Positions 22,901 through 34,395 of a DNA stretch of 64,000 nucleotides are shown here, one piece after another. A program made the translations under genes and the position numbers. The stretch comes from Odobenus rosmarus divergens (lineage: Eukaryota; Chordata; Mammalia; Carnivora; Odobenidae), in assembly GCF_000321225.1 (NCBI RefSeq), contig NW_004450478.1, positions 3,381,634 through 3,445,633 on the forward strand, given 5' to 3'. Every line of letters starts with the position of its first letter. Position 1 is the first letter of the stretch. The notes under the pieces were generated by a model that ran no database searches, was not told the origin of the DNA, and saw nothing but the letters and a program-made list of their open reading frames with translations.

Positions 22901-25900
22901 TGAAGTTGGTCTTCTAATTTCTTAACATCTGGTTCCTGTAATTTAAGGGAAAAAAAGAAAAAAAGATTTAAGGAAAGGAGCACAATATCTGAATGTTTTA
23001 ATATCCTAATTAAAAAGACCCAAATATAAAATAGCACTTACTATAGCAAACATAATTAGTTTTTCTTTCATTAAACCCTTACTAATGTTTGCCAAATATC
23101 TGGTGGAAACCCGTTTAATCTCTCTATTTTATTGCTTTTCTGCCTTAATATTAACTTGCATATCAAGAGTAAGAAATATGATGTCCAACTCGGTCTTTCT
23201 AAAACACAGATTTTAAAATACCACTTTATTTTTTTAGTATTTCCTATATTTCGTCTGAGAACATTAGTATTCGAAATAAATGCTATCCTATGACCCAGAA
23301 TTCCACTCCTAGGTATATACCAAACAGAAATGTATAATACATTAAGCAAATGGCATGTCCAAGAATGTTCACAGCAGCACAAATTATAACCCCAAACTAG
23401 AAATAATTCAAATAATCATATATAGAATTAATAAATAAATTATAGTATTTGGATATAACAGAATACTACATAGCAATGAGAAAATACGAATTACAACTGT
23501 AAGTAAAAACATAGATGATTCTCTCACACATAATACTAAAATAAAGAAACCACACACAAAATAGCACAGACTGATGATTCCATTTATAAAAAGTTAAAAA
23601 CCAGGTGAAATGTATCTGTGGTGACAGAGGTCAGAAGAGTAGTTATCTTTAGGAGGGTAGTAACTTGGAGGGAAGAAAGAGAGGGTTTGGGCATTCTGGA
23701 AATGTCCTCTTTTTGATTTGGTGTTAACATGGGTGTGATTACTTTGTGAAAATTCATCAAACTCTACACTTATGATTTCTGCACATTTTAGTACATTATT
23801 CTTCAATAAGAGGTTTTTTAAAAAAGAAATGCTAGGGCGCCTGGGTGGCTCAGTCGTTAAGCATCTGCCTTCAGCTCAGGTCATGCTCTCAGGGTCCTGG
23901 GATCAAGCCCCACATCGGGCTCCCTGCTCCAAGGGAAGCCTGCTTCACCCTCTCCCACTCCCCCTGCTTGTGTTCCCTCTCTTGCTGTGTCTCTGTCAAA
24001 TTAATAAATAAAAATCTTTAATAAAAAAAAGAAATGCTAATATGGTACCTAGAAAATACAATGACATGTATTTATTGCTAGTAAACTGAGCTTTGTGAGA
24101 TCCAGAAACCATGTTCTATACATACTTACACTTACATAAGTAAGGTGTAAATAGGATGGTTTTTTGGCCCACAAATGGAATGAAAAGAGGGAGAAAAAAA
24201 ACAAAGCTATTTTCTACAGGAACTGGCATGTTTCTGCTTCTGGGCATCTGCTGGCTGACCACGGATATCTGCATGGCTTGTTCCTTCACTTCCATCCGAG
24301 TTTTTGCTCATATATTACTTTCTCGGTGAGGCCCAGTCTGATAATAATTTATATTGTGGTAGGCTAAATAATGCCCCACAAAATGTAATGACCTAATCCA
24401 TAAAACCTATGAATGTTACCTTGTGTGGCAAATACTTTGCAGATGTAATTAAGAATTTTGAGACAGAGAGATTATCCTAAATTCTCCAAGTGGGCCCTAG
24501 CAATTACAGGTGTCCTTCTAAGACAGAGGCAGAGGGAAATTATGCATAGAAGAGAAAGTAATGGGAGGGCGCCTGGGTGGCTCAGTTGGTTAAGCGACTG
24601 CCTTCGGCTCAGGTCATGATCCTGGAGTCCCGGGATCGAGTCCCACATCGGGCTCCCTGCTCAGCGGGGAGTCTGCTTCTCCCTCTGACCCTCCCCCCTC
24701 TCATGCTCTCTCTCTCTCTCTCATTCTCTCTCTCAAATAAATAAATAAATAAACTCTTTAAAAAAAGAGAGAGAGAAGAGAAAGTAATGTGACCACAGAG
24801 GCAGAGATTAGAATGATGTGGTCATAAGCCAAAAAATACTGAAAGCCACCAGAGCTGGAAGAGTCAAGGAACAGGGTCTACCCTAGAACCTCTAAATGGA
24901 ATGCAGTCTTGTCAACACCTTGATTTGGGCCCTTGGTACTAATTTTAGAATTTTGGCTTCCAGAAATGTAAAAGAATAAATTTCCATTGTTTTCAGCCAC
25001 CAAGTTTAGAACAGGCAGAGGAAGCAAAACGTATTATAACATCCCTCATCACCCGGATACACATCATTCTCTTTTCATTTTCCTTCACTGCATTTAACTG
25101 CTTTCTAACATGCTATGTAATGTACTTCTTTATTTACTTACTTACTTCTTTGCCTCCCACCATTAATGTATAATCTCCAAGAAGGCAGGGATTTTTATCC
25201 GTTTTGTTCATTATCATATAGGCACTGGCTTCCATGCCTACAACCATACATGGCATATAACAGGCATTCAGTTGTTTCTTGAATAGATGAAAATAGTTGG
25301 AAAAGAAGAGGGAGGAAAGCAGAGGAACATGTTTGAGAAAGACTGTCTAACTCAGAATTAACTGAGCTTTAAAGCCAAACTTCAAAAGCAAAACTGGAAA
25401 GGTGGTCATTGTTAAGAGACCCAGGAGAGTGAAGAAAAGAAAGCAAGGAAGGTTCATTATTTTCAACTCAAGAGAATCTTGTGCTAGGAAAACAACTCAA
25501 AATTTGTCTTAGTAAAGGTAAGTTAATAATATGACCTCTATTTATCAGTGGCACAATGTAATTAAGCTTAATAAGCTACCGTGTTCTGATCACACGTGCT
25601 TGCCACTATGTTAAGCACTGTACATATATTACCTCATTCAGTCCTAACAATAAGTATTCAGGTAGGTATTATAATACCCAAATTTTAGATGAGGAAACTG
25701 AGATAGAGAAATGGGTAATATGCCAATAGTCACTCAGCAAATAAGGATTAGAGCTGAGATGAAAATTTTGGACAGGCCACAAACCAATACTTTTCACCAA
25801 TATTCTATCTCCCTAGTATAATATGAAAAAATATTTATTTTTATTTCCATTTTTGGCTTAGTAAGTAGATACTTTAAAATAATAACAATATTTACTAAAG

Positions 25901-28900
25901 ACTTTGTGTAAGACTCGACTGCGGGTTAAAAATCTGTAATAATTTTACCAAAAATAGGAATCAGTGATACAACTATTATGCAGTGCTTGGGATTGTTAAA
26001 CACTATTTGTATGTAGCCTTCTAGATAAACAAACATTTCTAGGGGACCTTATATAAGCACCAGGTACCATGTTAGATTCTTGGGATACAAAGATGAATGG
26101 AAACATCAATCATAAGTAGCTTATGGACTAGTAGAGAGGACATAAATAAAATACAGTGTGACAGGTACAATGGGAAAAAAGCAAGGAAATTGTCAATCTC
26201 TACTTGGGGAGATAAGAAAAGGTTTCACGGAGGAAGAAGTAACGGATCTTGAGGCCCGTGTAAGAACTGCCAGAAAGACAAGGTAAGGGCATTCCAGGAA
26301 GGGGGAAGAGAAAACACAAAGAAACACAAAAATAAAACTGCATGTAATTCACATAACTATCAGCTGTTTGGTATTGCTGAAGTATAGGGTACGAAATGGA
26401 AATGACAACGTAAGACTGAGAAGATAACCCAGAGTCAGATCTTGGGGCGCCTTCCATACCATGCTAAGGACTTTATCCTGGAAGCCAGTGGTTCCCAACC
26501 CTGGCTGTACATCAAAGACTTGCAGATAAAAGTAGTTAGGTGAGTTTCATACAATTAACTCAGCAAACATTCTTAAACTCGGCCTCTGAGAAACACTAAC
26601 CAATAAACCACAGGAAGGTTTTTAACCAGGAAGAACCTGGATCAGATTTATATATTGAAAAAAAAAATCACTCTATTGGCAGTGTGGGGCATATAATGAA
26701 GTATGATGGAACTACACACAGACCAATAAGTTACAACGCAATCAGAAGAGCCGAAGTCAGAGAAAACTATTTTAGAACCAATAAGTGAAAGTAATGACAG
26801 TAAACTATTCTTTGGTTGACACTGGCTAAGACAGAAAAGAAAAATAGGGCAAAAATAAAGGAAGATATAAAGATAACAGTTTTCAAGACAGGAATAAGTT
26901 AAATACATTTTGAGGCTATCTGAAAGATAAGATCAGAGGCTAAAAAGAGAAATAGAGAAAAACAATTAAAGTGGAATAAGGTTATGGAGAAGGAAAGCAG
27001 AGAAACACTCAGAGTTGAAGAGCTTCACCTCATGAAAGAGAAATTTTTTACTCTGTGATGGGAAAAAATTCATAAGCCCACTTACCTTAAGGAAAACATG
27101 AAATCAAAAGAAATGTTCAACTTCCCCTTAGAGACTTTAATCTGTAAGTCACTTTCAGAATTGCCAAGCTAAGAATAAAAGTTCTAAATCAAATTGCATT
27201 GTTTTGCTGCATACCTAGGGAAAAATAATTATTCTTTTTGGGCTAGGGTTTGGTAACATAATAAGAAGAAAAATATATTAGAGCCACTTACTACATACAT
27301 GTAATTACTTTTAGAGTTTATGAACATTTTTGGATAATTACAAAAGTCTGTGAAATAACTGCTGGTGTGAAAATTTAATAATTTAAAAATTTAATTGCAC
27401 AAGAGTGCAATATAGTTTGGTATAAAAGAACTAGCAGCAGTCTATGGTGTGTCTGGCTAGGGCCTTTGATTTAAAACCTGTAAAATGCTTGTATTAGTCT
27501 GCTAGGGTTGCCAACAAAATACCATAGACTGTGTGGCTTCAACAACAGAAATTTATTTTCTCACAGCTCTGGAGCCTGTTAGTCCAAGATCAAGGTCCAA
27601 CAGGGTCAGTTTCTGATGAGAGTTTTCTTTCTGGCTTGCATATAGTTACCTTCTCATTGTGTCCTCCTCACATGGCTGTCTCTTCTCCTAAGAACACTAA
27701 TCCTACTGAATCAGGGTGCCAATCTTATGACCTCATTAACCTTAATTACTTCTATAGATGTTCCACCCATACTGGGGGGATTAGAGCTTCAACATATGAA
27801 TCTGGGGAGGGAGGGGGGGTAAATACAGTCAGTCCATAACAATGTTTGATACAATTTTTGGTAATTAAGACACTGACTTGGTCCTCTTTGCAACAAAGCA
27901 CTTTCTAAAATACTTATTTCTGAGAATTTTTTTTTAAACACAACAGACATTTTTTGTTTTGCTTTCATTCTTCTCTACTCTGAAACTAAAGAAAAGAGGT
28001 AAGGATTGATGTATCTATAGAAAGTCAATAACCAACAAAGACTTGATAGGGAAGAGAGGTAAAAGAACAATGTGAACTTAGAGACTTGATGTTATTCTTT
28101 CACTCTGGTATTTAACAGTGGCTTGCACACGGAAAGCACTTAGCAAACAGGAGTTTGCTGAATGAAGGGAAAAAGGATGGAAGGAAAGCACAGAAGAAAG
28201 AAGAGAGGAAAACATGTAAAATATGCAAAAAATAAGCAACTGAACTTTTTTGTTAATATTGCATTGAAACCATAAATCCAAATCAAGACAGCTACTTACC
28301 GCTTTAACCATACTCAGCTTCTCATTTGTAATCTGTTCTGTATACTTTCTATATGCTGCGTTTTTAGGAATTTGCTCAAGAACATCAAGAATCTTTGTGT
28401 ACAATATTCTTAGCCTCTGAAAAGACAAATCATATACATTTCCAATTTAAAATATCATCAAAGATTCAAGAGAACACTTTTAAAGTCTCACAAATTACAA
28501 AAAAAAAAAAAAAGACTCACATCTGTTTTTTAAAATGCATTTAACTCTTTCTTGTTGCAATTTCTTCATGTCTATGCCCTATCCATCACCTTTATAAATG
28601 AGGAAAAATGTGAGTACAGTTGACCCTTGGACAACGCTGGGGTTAGGGAGCCAATCCCTGGCAGGGTTGAAAATCCACGTATAACCTATGACTCCCCCAA
28701 AGCTTAACTACTAATAGCTTACTGTTGACTGGAAGCCTGACCAATAACATAAACAGTTGGTTAACACATATTTCATATGTTGTATGTATCACATATATTC
28801 TTACAATAAAGTAAGCTAGGGAAAAGAAAATGTTATTAAGAAAATCATAAGGAGGGCGCCTGAGTGGCTCAGTTGGTTAAGCGACTGCCTTCGGCTCAGG

Positions 28901-31900
28901 TCATGATCCTGGAGTCCCGGGATCGAGTCCCGCATCGGGCTCCCTGACCCTCTTCCCTCTCGTGCTATCTCTCATTCTCTCTCTCTCAAATAAATAAATA
29001 AAATCTTTAAAAAAAAAAAAAAAAGAAAATCATAAGGAAAATATACTTACAGCACTGTACTGTATTCATTGAAAAAAATCTGTATATAAGTGGACTCATG
29101 CAGTTCAAACTGTGTATAAGCCAAAGGTATGATAAGAAGTAAAACTAAAACTGCATTCTAACTTATTGCTAATGATGGTGAGCGCTGTGAATTGTGCAAG
29201 ACTGTTGAATCACAGATCTGTACCTCTGAAACAAATAATACATTATATGTTAAAAAAAAAAAGAAGAAGATAGCAGGAGGGGAAGAATGAAGGGGGGGAA
29301 TCGGAGGGGGAGATGAACCATGAGAGACGATGGACTCTGAAAAACAAACTGAGGGTTCTAGAGAGAAGGGGGGTGGGGGGATGGGTTAGCCTGGTGATGG
29401 GTATTAAAGAAGGCACGTACTGAATGGAGCACTGGGTGTTATATGCAAACAATGAATCATGGAACACTACATCAAAAACTAATGATGTAATGTATGGTGA
29501 TTAACATAACGTAATAATAAAAATAAATAAAATAAAAATCAACTCATTTTGGGGCGCCTGGGTGGCTCAGTCATTAAGCGTCTGCCTTTGGCTCAGGTCA
29601 TGATCCCAGGGATTGAGCCCCACATCGGGCTCCCTGCTCAGCGGGAAGCCTGCTTCTCCCTCTCCCACTCCCCCTGCTTGTGTTCCCTCTCTCGCTGTGT
29701 CTCTCTCTGTCAAATAAATAAAATCTTTAAAAAAATAAAAAAAACCAACTCATTTATTAAATCATTATTTCTCAAATTGATATCCTAAGCACTACAAATT
29801 CAGATTTTTTCAATTTTTCTTATTTGAATTTCTGTAGAAGTAAAACATACAAACAATGATTATAAAGGATGATCAAACTTAACTAAATATAGTCATAATA
29901 CTTCAGCTTATGATGACTGAGTTGGTATCATGTGAATGAAGGTTTCACCACAGGCTTAAGAGAAAAGGAACACGAGAATGGAGTCACCGTATAGCCTGTA
30001 TTAAAGCACACTGAACTTCAAGTTCACATACAGCAGTCAGTAGTAAAGTCACATGGTAAGAAGCTGTTATAGCAGATCCTAACTCACAAGTGTTCATAAG
30101 TAGTAAGTATAGTCATAAATATACATACATGATAAAGAACTTATTATTTGTATTTAATTTGAAACTTGTTTTAGTTTAATTGTACAAAATCCATAGGTGT
30201 TAATACCTAGTTTCATTCATTTATATTCACAATATACATACGAATAAGCAAATAAATCTTCAGAGCCTCTAAGAATTGCTTTTCCTAAAAAGTAATCTGC
30301 ATATTTAGACATTATTTATATATTTGAATACAATGTTCCATAAGAGGGTATTTTAACTATACTAATGTAGACATTATTGGGTAACACATAATCTGAATTA
30401 TATGTGGGTTTTTTAGCCTCATTTCTTTTTTTTTTTAAGATTTTATTTATTTATTTGACAGAGAGAGAGAGATAGCGAGAGCAGCAACACAAGCAGGGGG
30501 AGTGGGAGAGTGAGAAGCTGGCTTCCCGTGGATCAGGGAGCCCGACGTGGGGCTCAATCCCAGGACCCTGGGATCATGACCTGAGCCGAAGGCAGACACT
30601 TAACAACTAAGCCACCCAGGCGCCCCTAGCCTCGTTTCTTCTTCTTTTTTAATTTTTTTTAAAGATTTTTATTTATTTACTTGACAGAGAGAGACACAGC
30701 GGAGAGAGGGAACACAAGCAGGGGGAGTGGGAGAGGGAGAACAGGAAGGGAGCCCGATGCGGGGCTCGATCCCAGAACCCTGGGATCATGACCTGAGCGG
30801 AAGGCAGACGCTTAACGACTGAGCCACCCAGGTGCCCTGACTCATTTCTTCTTAATTTTAGCAAAGGATATGGCAATAGAAAGGTCAGGTTAAGAGACTT
30901 GGGTTCTGGGGCGCCTGGGTGGCTCAGTTGGTTAAGCGACTGCCTTCAGCTCGGGCCATGATCCTGGAGTCCCGGGATCGAGTCCCACATCGGGCTCCCT
31001 GCTCAGCGGGGGTTCTGCTTCTCCCTCTGACCCTCTTCCCTCTCATGCTCTCTGTCTCTCATTCTCTCTCTCTCAAATAAATAAATAAAATCTTAAAAAA
31101 AAAAAAAAAAAGAGACTTGGGTTCTAAAATGGAGATGTTAATAATATCTGCTTCACAGGTTGTTGTAGAACTTATAACAGTATCTGGCACACATTAACTT
31201 TCAATAAATGTTAGTATCATTCTATTGGAGGGAGTCACTTCAGCAGGTATCAGAGAAAGTTTCAAGAAAAAGAACTATCTGAGATAGACCTGGAGGAATG
31301 GTAGGACTTGGATGCTTAAAGACGTAGGAAAAGACAATTTTATACATGGAATACACACATAGGATTGAATGGCAAAAATAAAAGGAACATAAAGCCATCA
31401 GTATATAGTTCTATTTTCCTTAAACTGTGCTGTTCAATAGCCACTGACCAAATATGGCTATTGAGCACTTGAAATGTGACTAGTCTGAACTAAGAGTGTT
31501 ATAAATGTAAATATACAGTGGATTTTGAAAATCTAGTATAAAAAAGAGTATAATATATTAATTTTTATATTGATTATATTGTGAAATGGTAATATTTTAT
31601 TAAAATAAATAAAACATATTAATATATTTTAAATATATTACATAAAATATATTATTAGTTTTTACCTTTTCTGTATTAAAAAAGTGAGTCCTAGAAAATC
31701 TAAAATTACAAACATGGTTTACATTTATAACCCACATTATACTTTTATTGGACAGCATGTGGCTAGAATATAGAATACACAAGAAATGTCTAGGAGATAA
31801 GGTTAGAGAAAGAGTCAGACTGTAAGTGGTTTTGTGTGCCAAGTTAGAGCATTTGAGATTATTCTGTGGGCAAATAAAGATGTAGGGAAATTGCATGATT

Positions 31901-34222
31901 AGATTTGTGTTTCAGGAAAATTAACCAGGTAGTAGTGACTTAAAGGACTAGATGGAAGTGAAAAAGGCAGAAAGGCCCGTAACAAAGTTGCTGCAATTCT
32001 CTAAACAATAGCAGGGGACGAAAATGTGGTAACGGGCAGAAAAGGAAAGACGTCAGACTGGAGAGCTGTTACAGAAAAGGATCAAGAGAACTTGTCACTG
32101 GAATTAACATGAAGATACAGGGGAAAGAGAAATATCAACTGTGATGTTCAGCTGCCAGCCTAGGGAGTAGAAAGACTCTGATACCATCAGGAAAAATAGA
32201 GTCCACAGTAAAAGAAATAGATTTAGAAAGGGAAAACCAGGAGTTGCGTCTTATACAATAATGAGTCATTATGAACTCATAAGAAGTACACAACATTCAT
32301 TCAACAAACCTTGTATTTGCTGAGCACATACCATGTGCTGGTTATTGTTCTAGCAGTGAACAAAATAATAAAAAATCCCTGCCTTCATGAAAACCTATCT
32401 TCTAATAGAGAGAGTAAATGATTAAAATAAATTAGTAGCATACAGTGTGCTGAATAGTTATCTGGAGGGCCTTTGTTAGGACTCTTCTATTCAAAGTGAA
32501 ATCAAAAGCCAGTGGAGAGTTTTGCGGAGTGACATGACCAGACTCACATTTGTCAGGCTGACTCTAGCTTGGTTGAAGAAAGACCAAACTGAAGAAGTGA
32601 CAAGGAAGGAGAGGCAGTTAGGAAGCAAATGCAATTATCTACAGCTTAATGATGGTTGCTGAGAACATGGTAGTAGCAGAGGAGATGGTGAGAAGTACTC
32701 AAAATCTGGATATATGTTAAAAGTAGAAACCTAGAGGATTTAATGAAGTACTAAATGTGGGGTGTGAGCAAAAGAGAGAAATTAAACATGAACTCAAAGT
32801 TTTTGACCTGAGTGAACACAAGAATGGAACTGCCATTCATTGAGGTGAGCAAGCCTGAAAAAAGAGCAGGTTTTAGGCAGAAGAACAGGAACTCAATTTG
32901 GACATTAAGTCTGGGTTGCCTGTCTGACATTCAAGTGGAGATATCACTAAGCAATTAAATACAGAAGACTCTCATAAAGAGAGGTCAGGGCTTGGCACAG
33001 AAATCTAACAGTTATCAGTGTACAGATGGTATTTAAAACCACTAGACTGGAGCACCTGGGTGGCTCAGTCATTAAGCGTCTGCCTTTGGCTCAGGTCATG
33101 ATCCCAGGGTCCTGGGATCGAGCCCCACATCGGGCTCCCTGCTCAGCGGGAAGCCTGCTTCTCCCTCTCCCACTCCCCCTGCTTGTGTTCCCTCTCTCGC
33201 TGTGTCTCTCTCTGTCAAATAAATAAAATCTTAAAAAAAAAAAAAAAAGAGCAGTTCTAGCCAAGTCTGAGTGGAGTGAGTTCAAAGGGGAGTAAGAGAA
33301 ATTGGAGACAGTTAAATACAGATAACTCGAGTTATCTATAAAGGGGAGGAGAGAAATGGTGTGATTATTGAAGGGAAAAAAGGGATCGAGGGAGGAGGTT
33401 TTTGAAGTTTTTTTAGATGGAAGCATTCCCACTAAAAGGGAAAACTGATGACATAGGGGGTTAATTGCTAGAGCGATATATTCGGTAAGCCAAAGTGTAT
33501 TGGAATCTAAGGCAGCTAGGCAGAAAATGTGAGGCGGGGTTTTAAAGGTGGAAAATGGAGATATAGGTATGGGAGGGCATTCATTAAAGTACAAGTGAAG
33601 CCACGAGAAGGCTACGGAAAAACTGAACAAGAAAAGCGGCTTAAGAACGCGGTCGTGGCACACGCACGCACGCACACAAACACACGGCACCGATCAAAGC
33701 ATACTGTTCTTGTCTCAAGACAGCTCTCAGGCTGAGCTGTAATTTCACGCTTGAAATATCCGCATCCCCTTAGCCTTTCAAACAAGGTCACAGGGTTCTA
33801 GGCGTCCTTGGGAAGTCAGGAAATGAAGCAGCACGTACCTCGTGTGGACTTTCACATACAGCTAATCCCACAAGGCCGGTGGTCTGTTCAAAAACAAGAC
33901 ACGATTCACGCTGTTTATTCCGCGCGCCCACCACACTAAGGAAAGGCAAAACCACCAGTCCCCTGGCTAAAACTGGCCTAAAAGCAGCTATCGGTCTCCC
34001 AGAGCCACTAGTTTGGGGCGTTTTTTCTGCCTCTCCGAGCGGACCTACCAAATCTGTCATCCCTGAGGGCACAGCAGAATAGGTCCCCCAAAACACCGGC
34101 AAGCCCGCGCTGGTTGCGGCCACCACCCGCGGGATGAGGGGCTTTCGGGCTGACTCTACCCCCACGGTCTAAACACTAACAGTGACCTCCATTCACCTTA
34201 CCTTCTTCAGCAAACCCGCCAT
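19831..34222 (-). CDS. NDUFA5: NDUFA5, complex I accessory subunit B13 (complete, 5 coding exons)
   Basis: The gene encodes NADH:ubiquinone oxidoreductase subunit A5 (B13), an accessory subunit of the peripheral arm of mitochondrial complex I on the matrix side. Joining exons 34202-34222, 33839-33883, 28300-28416, 22870-22935 and 19831-19932 gives an uninterrupted 116-residue protein, the same length as I recall for human NDUFA5. It starts MAGLLKK, passes through [23 protein letters not shown] and [19 protein letters not shown], and ends PANQWKWPI. All four introns are GT-AG (donors GTAAGG, GTACGT, GTAAGT, GTAAAG) and phase 0. As in the family there is no classical cleavable presequence. Compared with remembered human sequence there are a few conservative changes near both ends. 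It is transcribed from a CpG-rich promoter. It lies head to tail with IQUB, whose promoter is about 7.3 kb beyond the stop codon. The 3' UTR end is not fixed. Confidence 0.97.
21091..21294 (-). mobile_element. Carnivore SINE in NDUFA5 intron 4
   Basis: An antisense copy with target duplication ctcttccttggctt at 21079-21092 and from 21295. Confidence 0.94.
21350..21600 (+). repeat. hAT-like non-autonomous DNA transposon
   Basis: Text 'ggctatccaaaatggtagct' and 'gcatttgaaatgcagctagt', followed by AT-rich filler. It is the same family as the copy at 31425. Confidence 0.5.
22870..22935 (-). CDS. NDUFA5: NDUFA5 coding exon 4
   Basis: This 66-base exon (22 codons) begins [11 protein letters not shown] and ends EEVILQ. 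Acceptor ...AAATTACAG and donor GTAAAG are present. It encodes the middle helix of the protein. Confidence 0.96.
23278..23820 (+). mobile_element. Old L1 (L1M) 3' region
   Basis: Text 'tatgacccagaattccactc' and 'aatgttcacagcagcacaaa' follows L1 ORF2 3' and 3' UTR order. It lies in NDUFA5 intron 3 and no frame survives. Confidence 0.7.
23835..24030 (+). mobile_element. Carnivore SINE
   Basis: Target duplication aaaaagaaatgcta flanks the copy. Confidence 0.94.
24355..25030 (+). mobile_element. Old LTR-like repeat split by a SINE
   Basis: Same family as 523-1007: 'gtaggctaaataatgcccca', 'gagattatcctaaattctcc', 'agccaccaagttta'. It is interrupted by the SINE at 24564-24773. Confidence 0.6.
24564..24773 (+). 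mobile_element. Carnivore SINE inside the LTR-like repeat
   Basis: Target duplication agaagagaaagtaatg lies at 24548-24563 and 24774-24789. Confidence 0.95.
25035..25300 (+). repeat. L2 3' end
   Basis: Text 'aatctccaagaaggcaggga' and 'ggcatataacaggcattcag' is typical L2 3' sequence. Confidence 0.65.
25590..25800 (-). repeat. MIR element, antisense
   Basis: Text 'gatgaggaaactgagataga' and 'aaggattagagctgagatg' is reversed MIR core. Confidence 0.65.
26150..26700 (+). repeat. Ancient mammal-wide repeat with a hAT-like insert
   Basis: Text such as 'gaaaaggtttcacggaggaa' and 'gggcattccaggaaggggg' is a known ancient repeat type. A MER5-like piece ('gccagtggttcccaaccctg', 26482-26600) sits inside it. 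Confidence 0.45.
27490..27840 (-). mobile_element. Old LTR-like repeat, antisense
   Basis: Runs from 'tgtattagtctgctagggtt' to 'cagtccataac', the reverse complement of the same broad LTR class as the copies at 523 and 36235. Confidence 0.6.
28300..28416 (-). CDS. NDUFA5: NDUFA5 coding exon 3
   Basis: This 117-base exon (39 codons) begins [13 protein letters not shown] and ends EKLSMVKA. Acceptor ...TTTTCAG and donor GTAAGT are clear. It carries the first long helix of the B13 fold, including the conserved [15 protein letters not shown] stretch. Confidence 0.96.
28617..29125 (+). mobile_element. Tigger-like DNA transposon split by a SINE
   Basis: The terminal sequence 'cagttgacccttggacaac' and its inverted counterpart near 29105-29125 ('gtgtataagccaaaggt') mark a Tigger2/MER28-like element. 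The SINE at 28854-29023 lies within it. Confidence 0.55.
28854..29023 (+). mobile_element. Carnivore SINE in Tigger-like element
   Basis: Target duplication agaaaatcataagga lies at 28839-28853 and from 29024. The copy has a shortened pyrimidine block. Confidence 0.95.
29172..29540 (+). mobile_element. L1 3' UTR fragment
   Basis: G-rich 3' UTR block, 'aactaatgatgtaatgtatg', and an A-rich end. A SINE follows immediately. Confidence 0.85.
29551..29745 (+). mobile_element. Carnivore SINE next to L1 tail
   Basis: Target duplication caactcattt flanks it. Confidence 0.93.
30428..30626 (-). mobile_element. Carnivore SINE (first of a tandem pair)
   Basis: An antisense copy with duplication tagcctcatttctt on the left and tagcctcgtttctt on the right. 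Confidence 0.94.
30641..30838 (-). mobile_element. Carnivore SINE (second of a tandem pair)
   Basis: An antisense copy placed 14 bases after the first. Its right flank ctcatttcttctt repeats the same target. Confidence 0.93.
30908..31110 (+). mobile_element. Carnivore SINE
   Basis: Target duplication agagacttgggttct lies at 30893-30907 and 31111-31125. It is the third SINE within 700 bases. Confidence 0.95.
31130..31215 (+). repeat. MIR fragment (3' half)
   Basis: Text 'taataatatctgcttcacag' and 'gtatctggcacacattaac' matches the MIR 3' half. Confidence 0.55.
31425..31765 (+). repeat. hAT-like non-autonomous DNA transposon
   Basis: Text 'gctgttcaatagccactgac' at the left and 'ttggacagcatgtggctag' at the right form the two ends of the family also seen at 21350. 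Confidence 0.55.
31770..33400 (+). repeat. Ancient mammal-wide repeat copies, split by a SINE
   Basis: Two similar stretches contain text like 'gcaattaaccaggtagtag' or 'tttgcggagtgacatgacca' and 'catgtgctggttattgttct'. These are common ancient repeat signatures. The family is not named with confidence. Confidence 0.45.
33051..33248 (+). mobile_element. Carnivore SINE, no clear target duplication
   Basis: A full-length copy, from 'agcacctgggtggctcagtc' to its poly-A. Flanks cactagactgg and gagcagttctag do not match well. Confidence 0.9.
33660..33690 (+). repeat. Short (ACGC/CACA) repeat
   Basis: The sequence cacgcacgcacgcacacaaa lies just outside the NDUFA5 CpG-rich region. Confidence 0.7.
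33839..33883 (-). CDS. NDUFA5: NDUFA5 coding exon 2
   Basis: This is a 45-base exon encoding [15 protein letters not shown]. It is preceded by acceptor ...GAACAG and followed by donor GTACGT. Intron 1 is only 318 bases and GC-rich, so exons 1 and 2 both sit within the CpG-rich promoter region. Confidence 0.95.
34202..34222 (-). CDS. NDUFA5: NDUFA5 coding exon 1 (start codon)
   Basis: The ATG is at 34222-34220 in the context GTCATGGCGG. Seven codons (MAGLLKK) are followed directly by the donor GTAAGG. The short first coding exon, ending after Lys-7 in phase 0, fits the known NDUFA5 gene structure. The 5' UTR continues upward into GC-rich DNA, and its cap site cannot be placed from sequence. 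Confidence 0.93.
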
Positions 34223-34305
34223 GACGGCGCCGACAGGACGGGGACGCGCAGTCCTCTGGGAACCTCGCTCAGACCCGCTCAATCCACCACCGAGGCCGCC
34301 ACACC

Positions 34306-34319
34306 GTCACCTTGGAAAC
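34306..34319 (+). promoter_or_regulatory. X-box-like RFX site in NDUFA5 promoter
   Basis: GTCACCTTGGAAAC fits the X-box pattern GTNRCC-N2-RGYAAC at all but one position, about 85 bases upstream of the ATG. Confidence 0.4.
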
Positions 34320-34395
34320 AGCTTCGTTCGGCTGGGCTCAGGATTTCCACCCAGGCAAAGGCTGCGCCCCGCCCATTTCTAAGGGGAAAATGGAC

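Noticed and set aside
33091..33690. 199-codon minus-strand ORF
   Set aside because: The C-terminal part is antisense SINE ([20 protein letters not shown]) and the rest is repeat-derived sequence.
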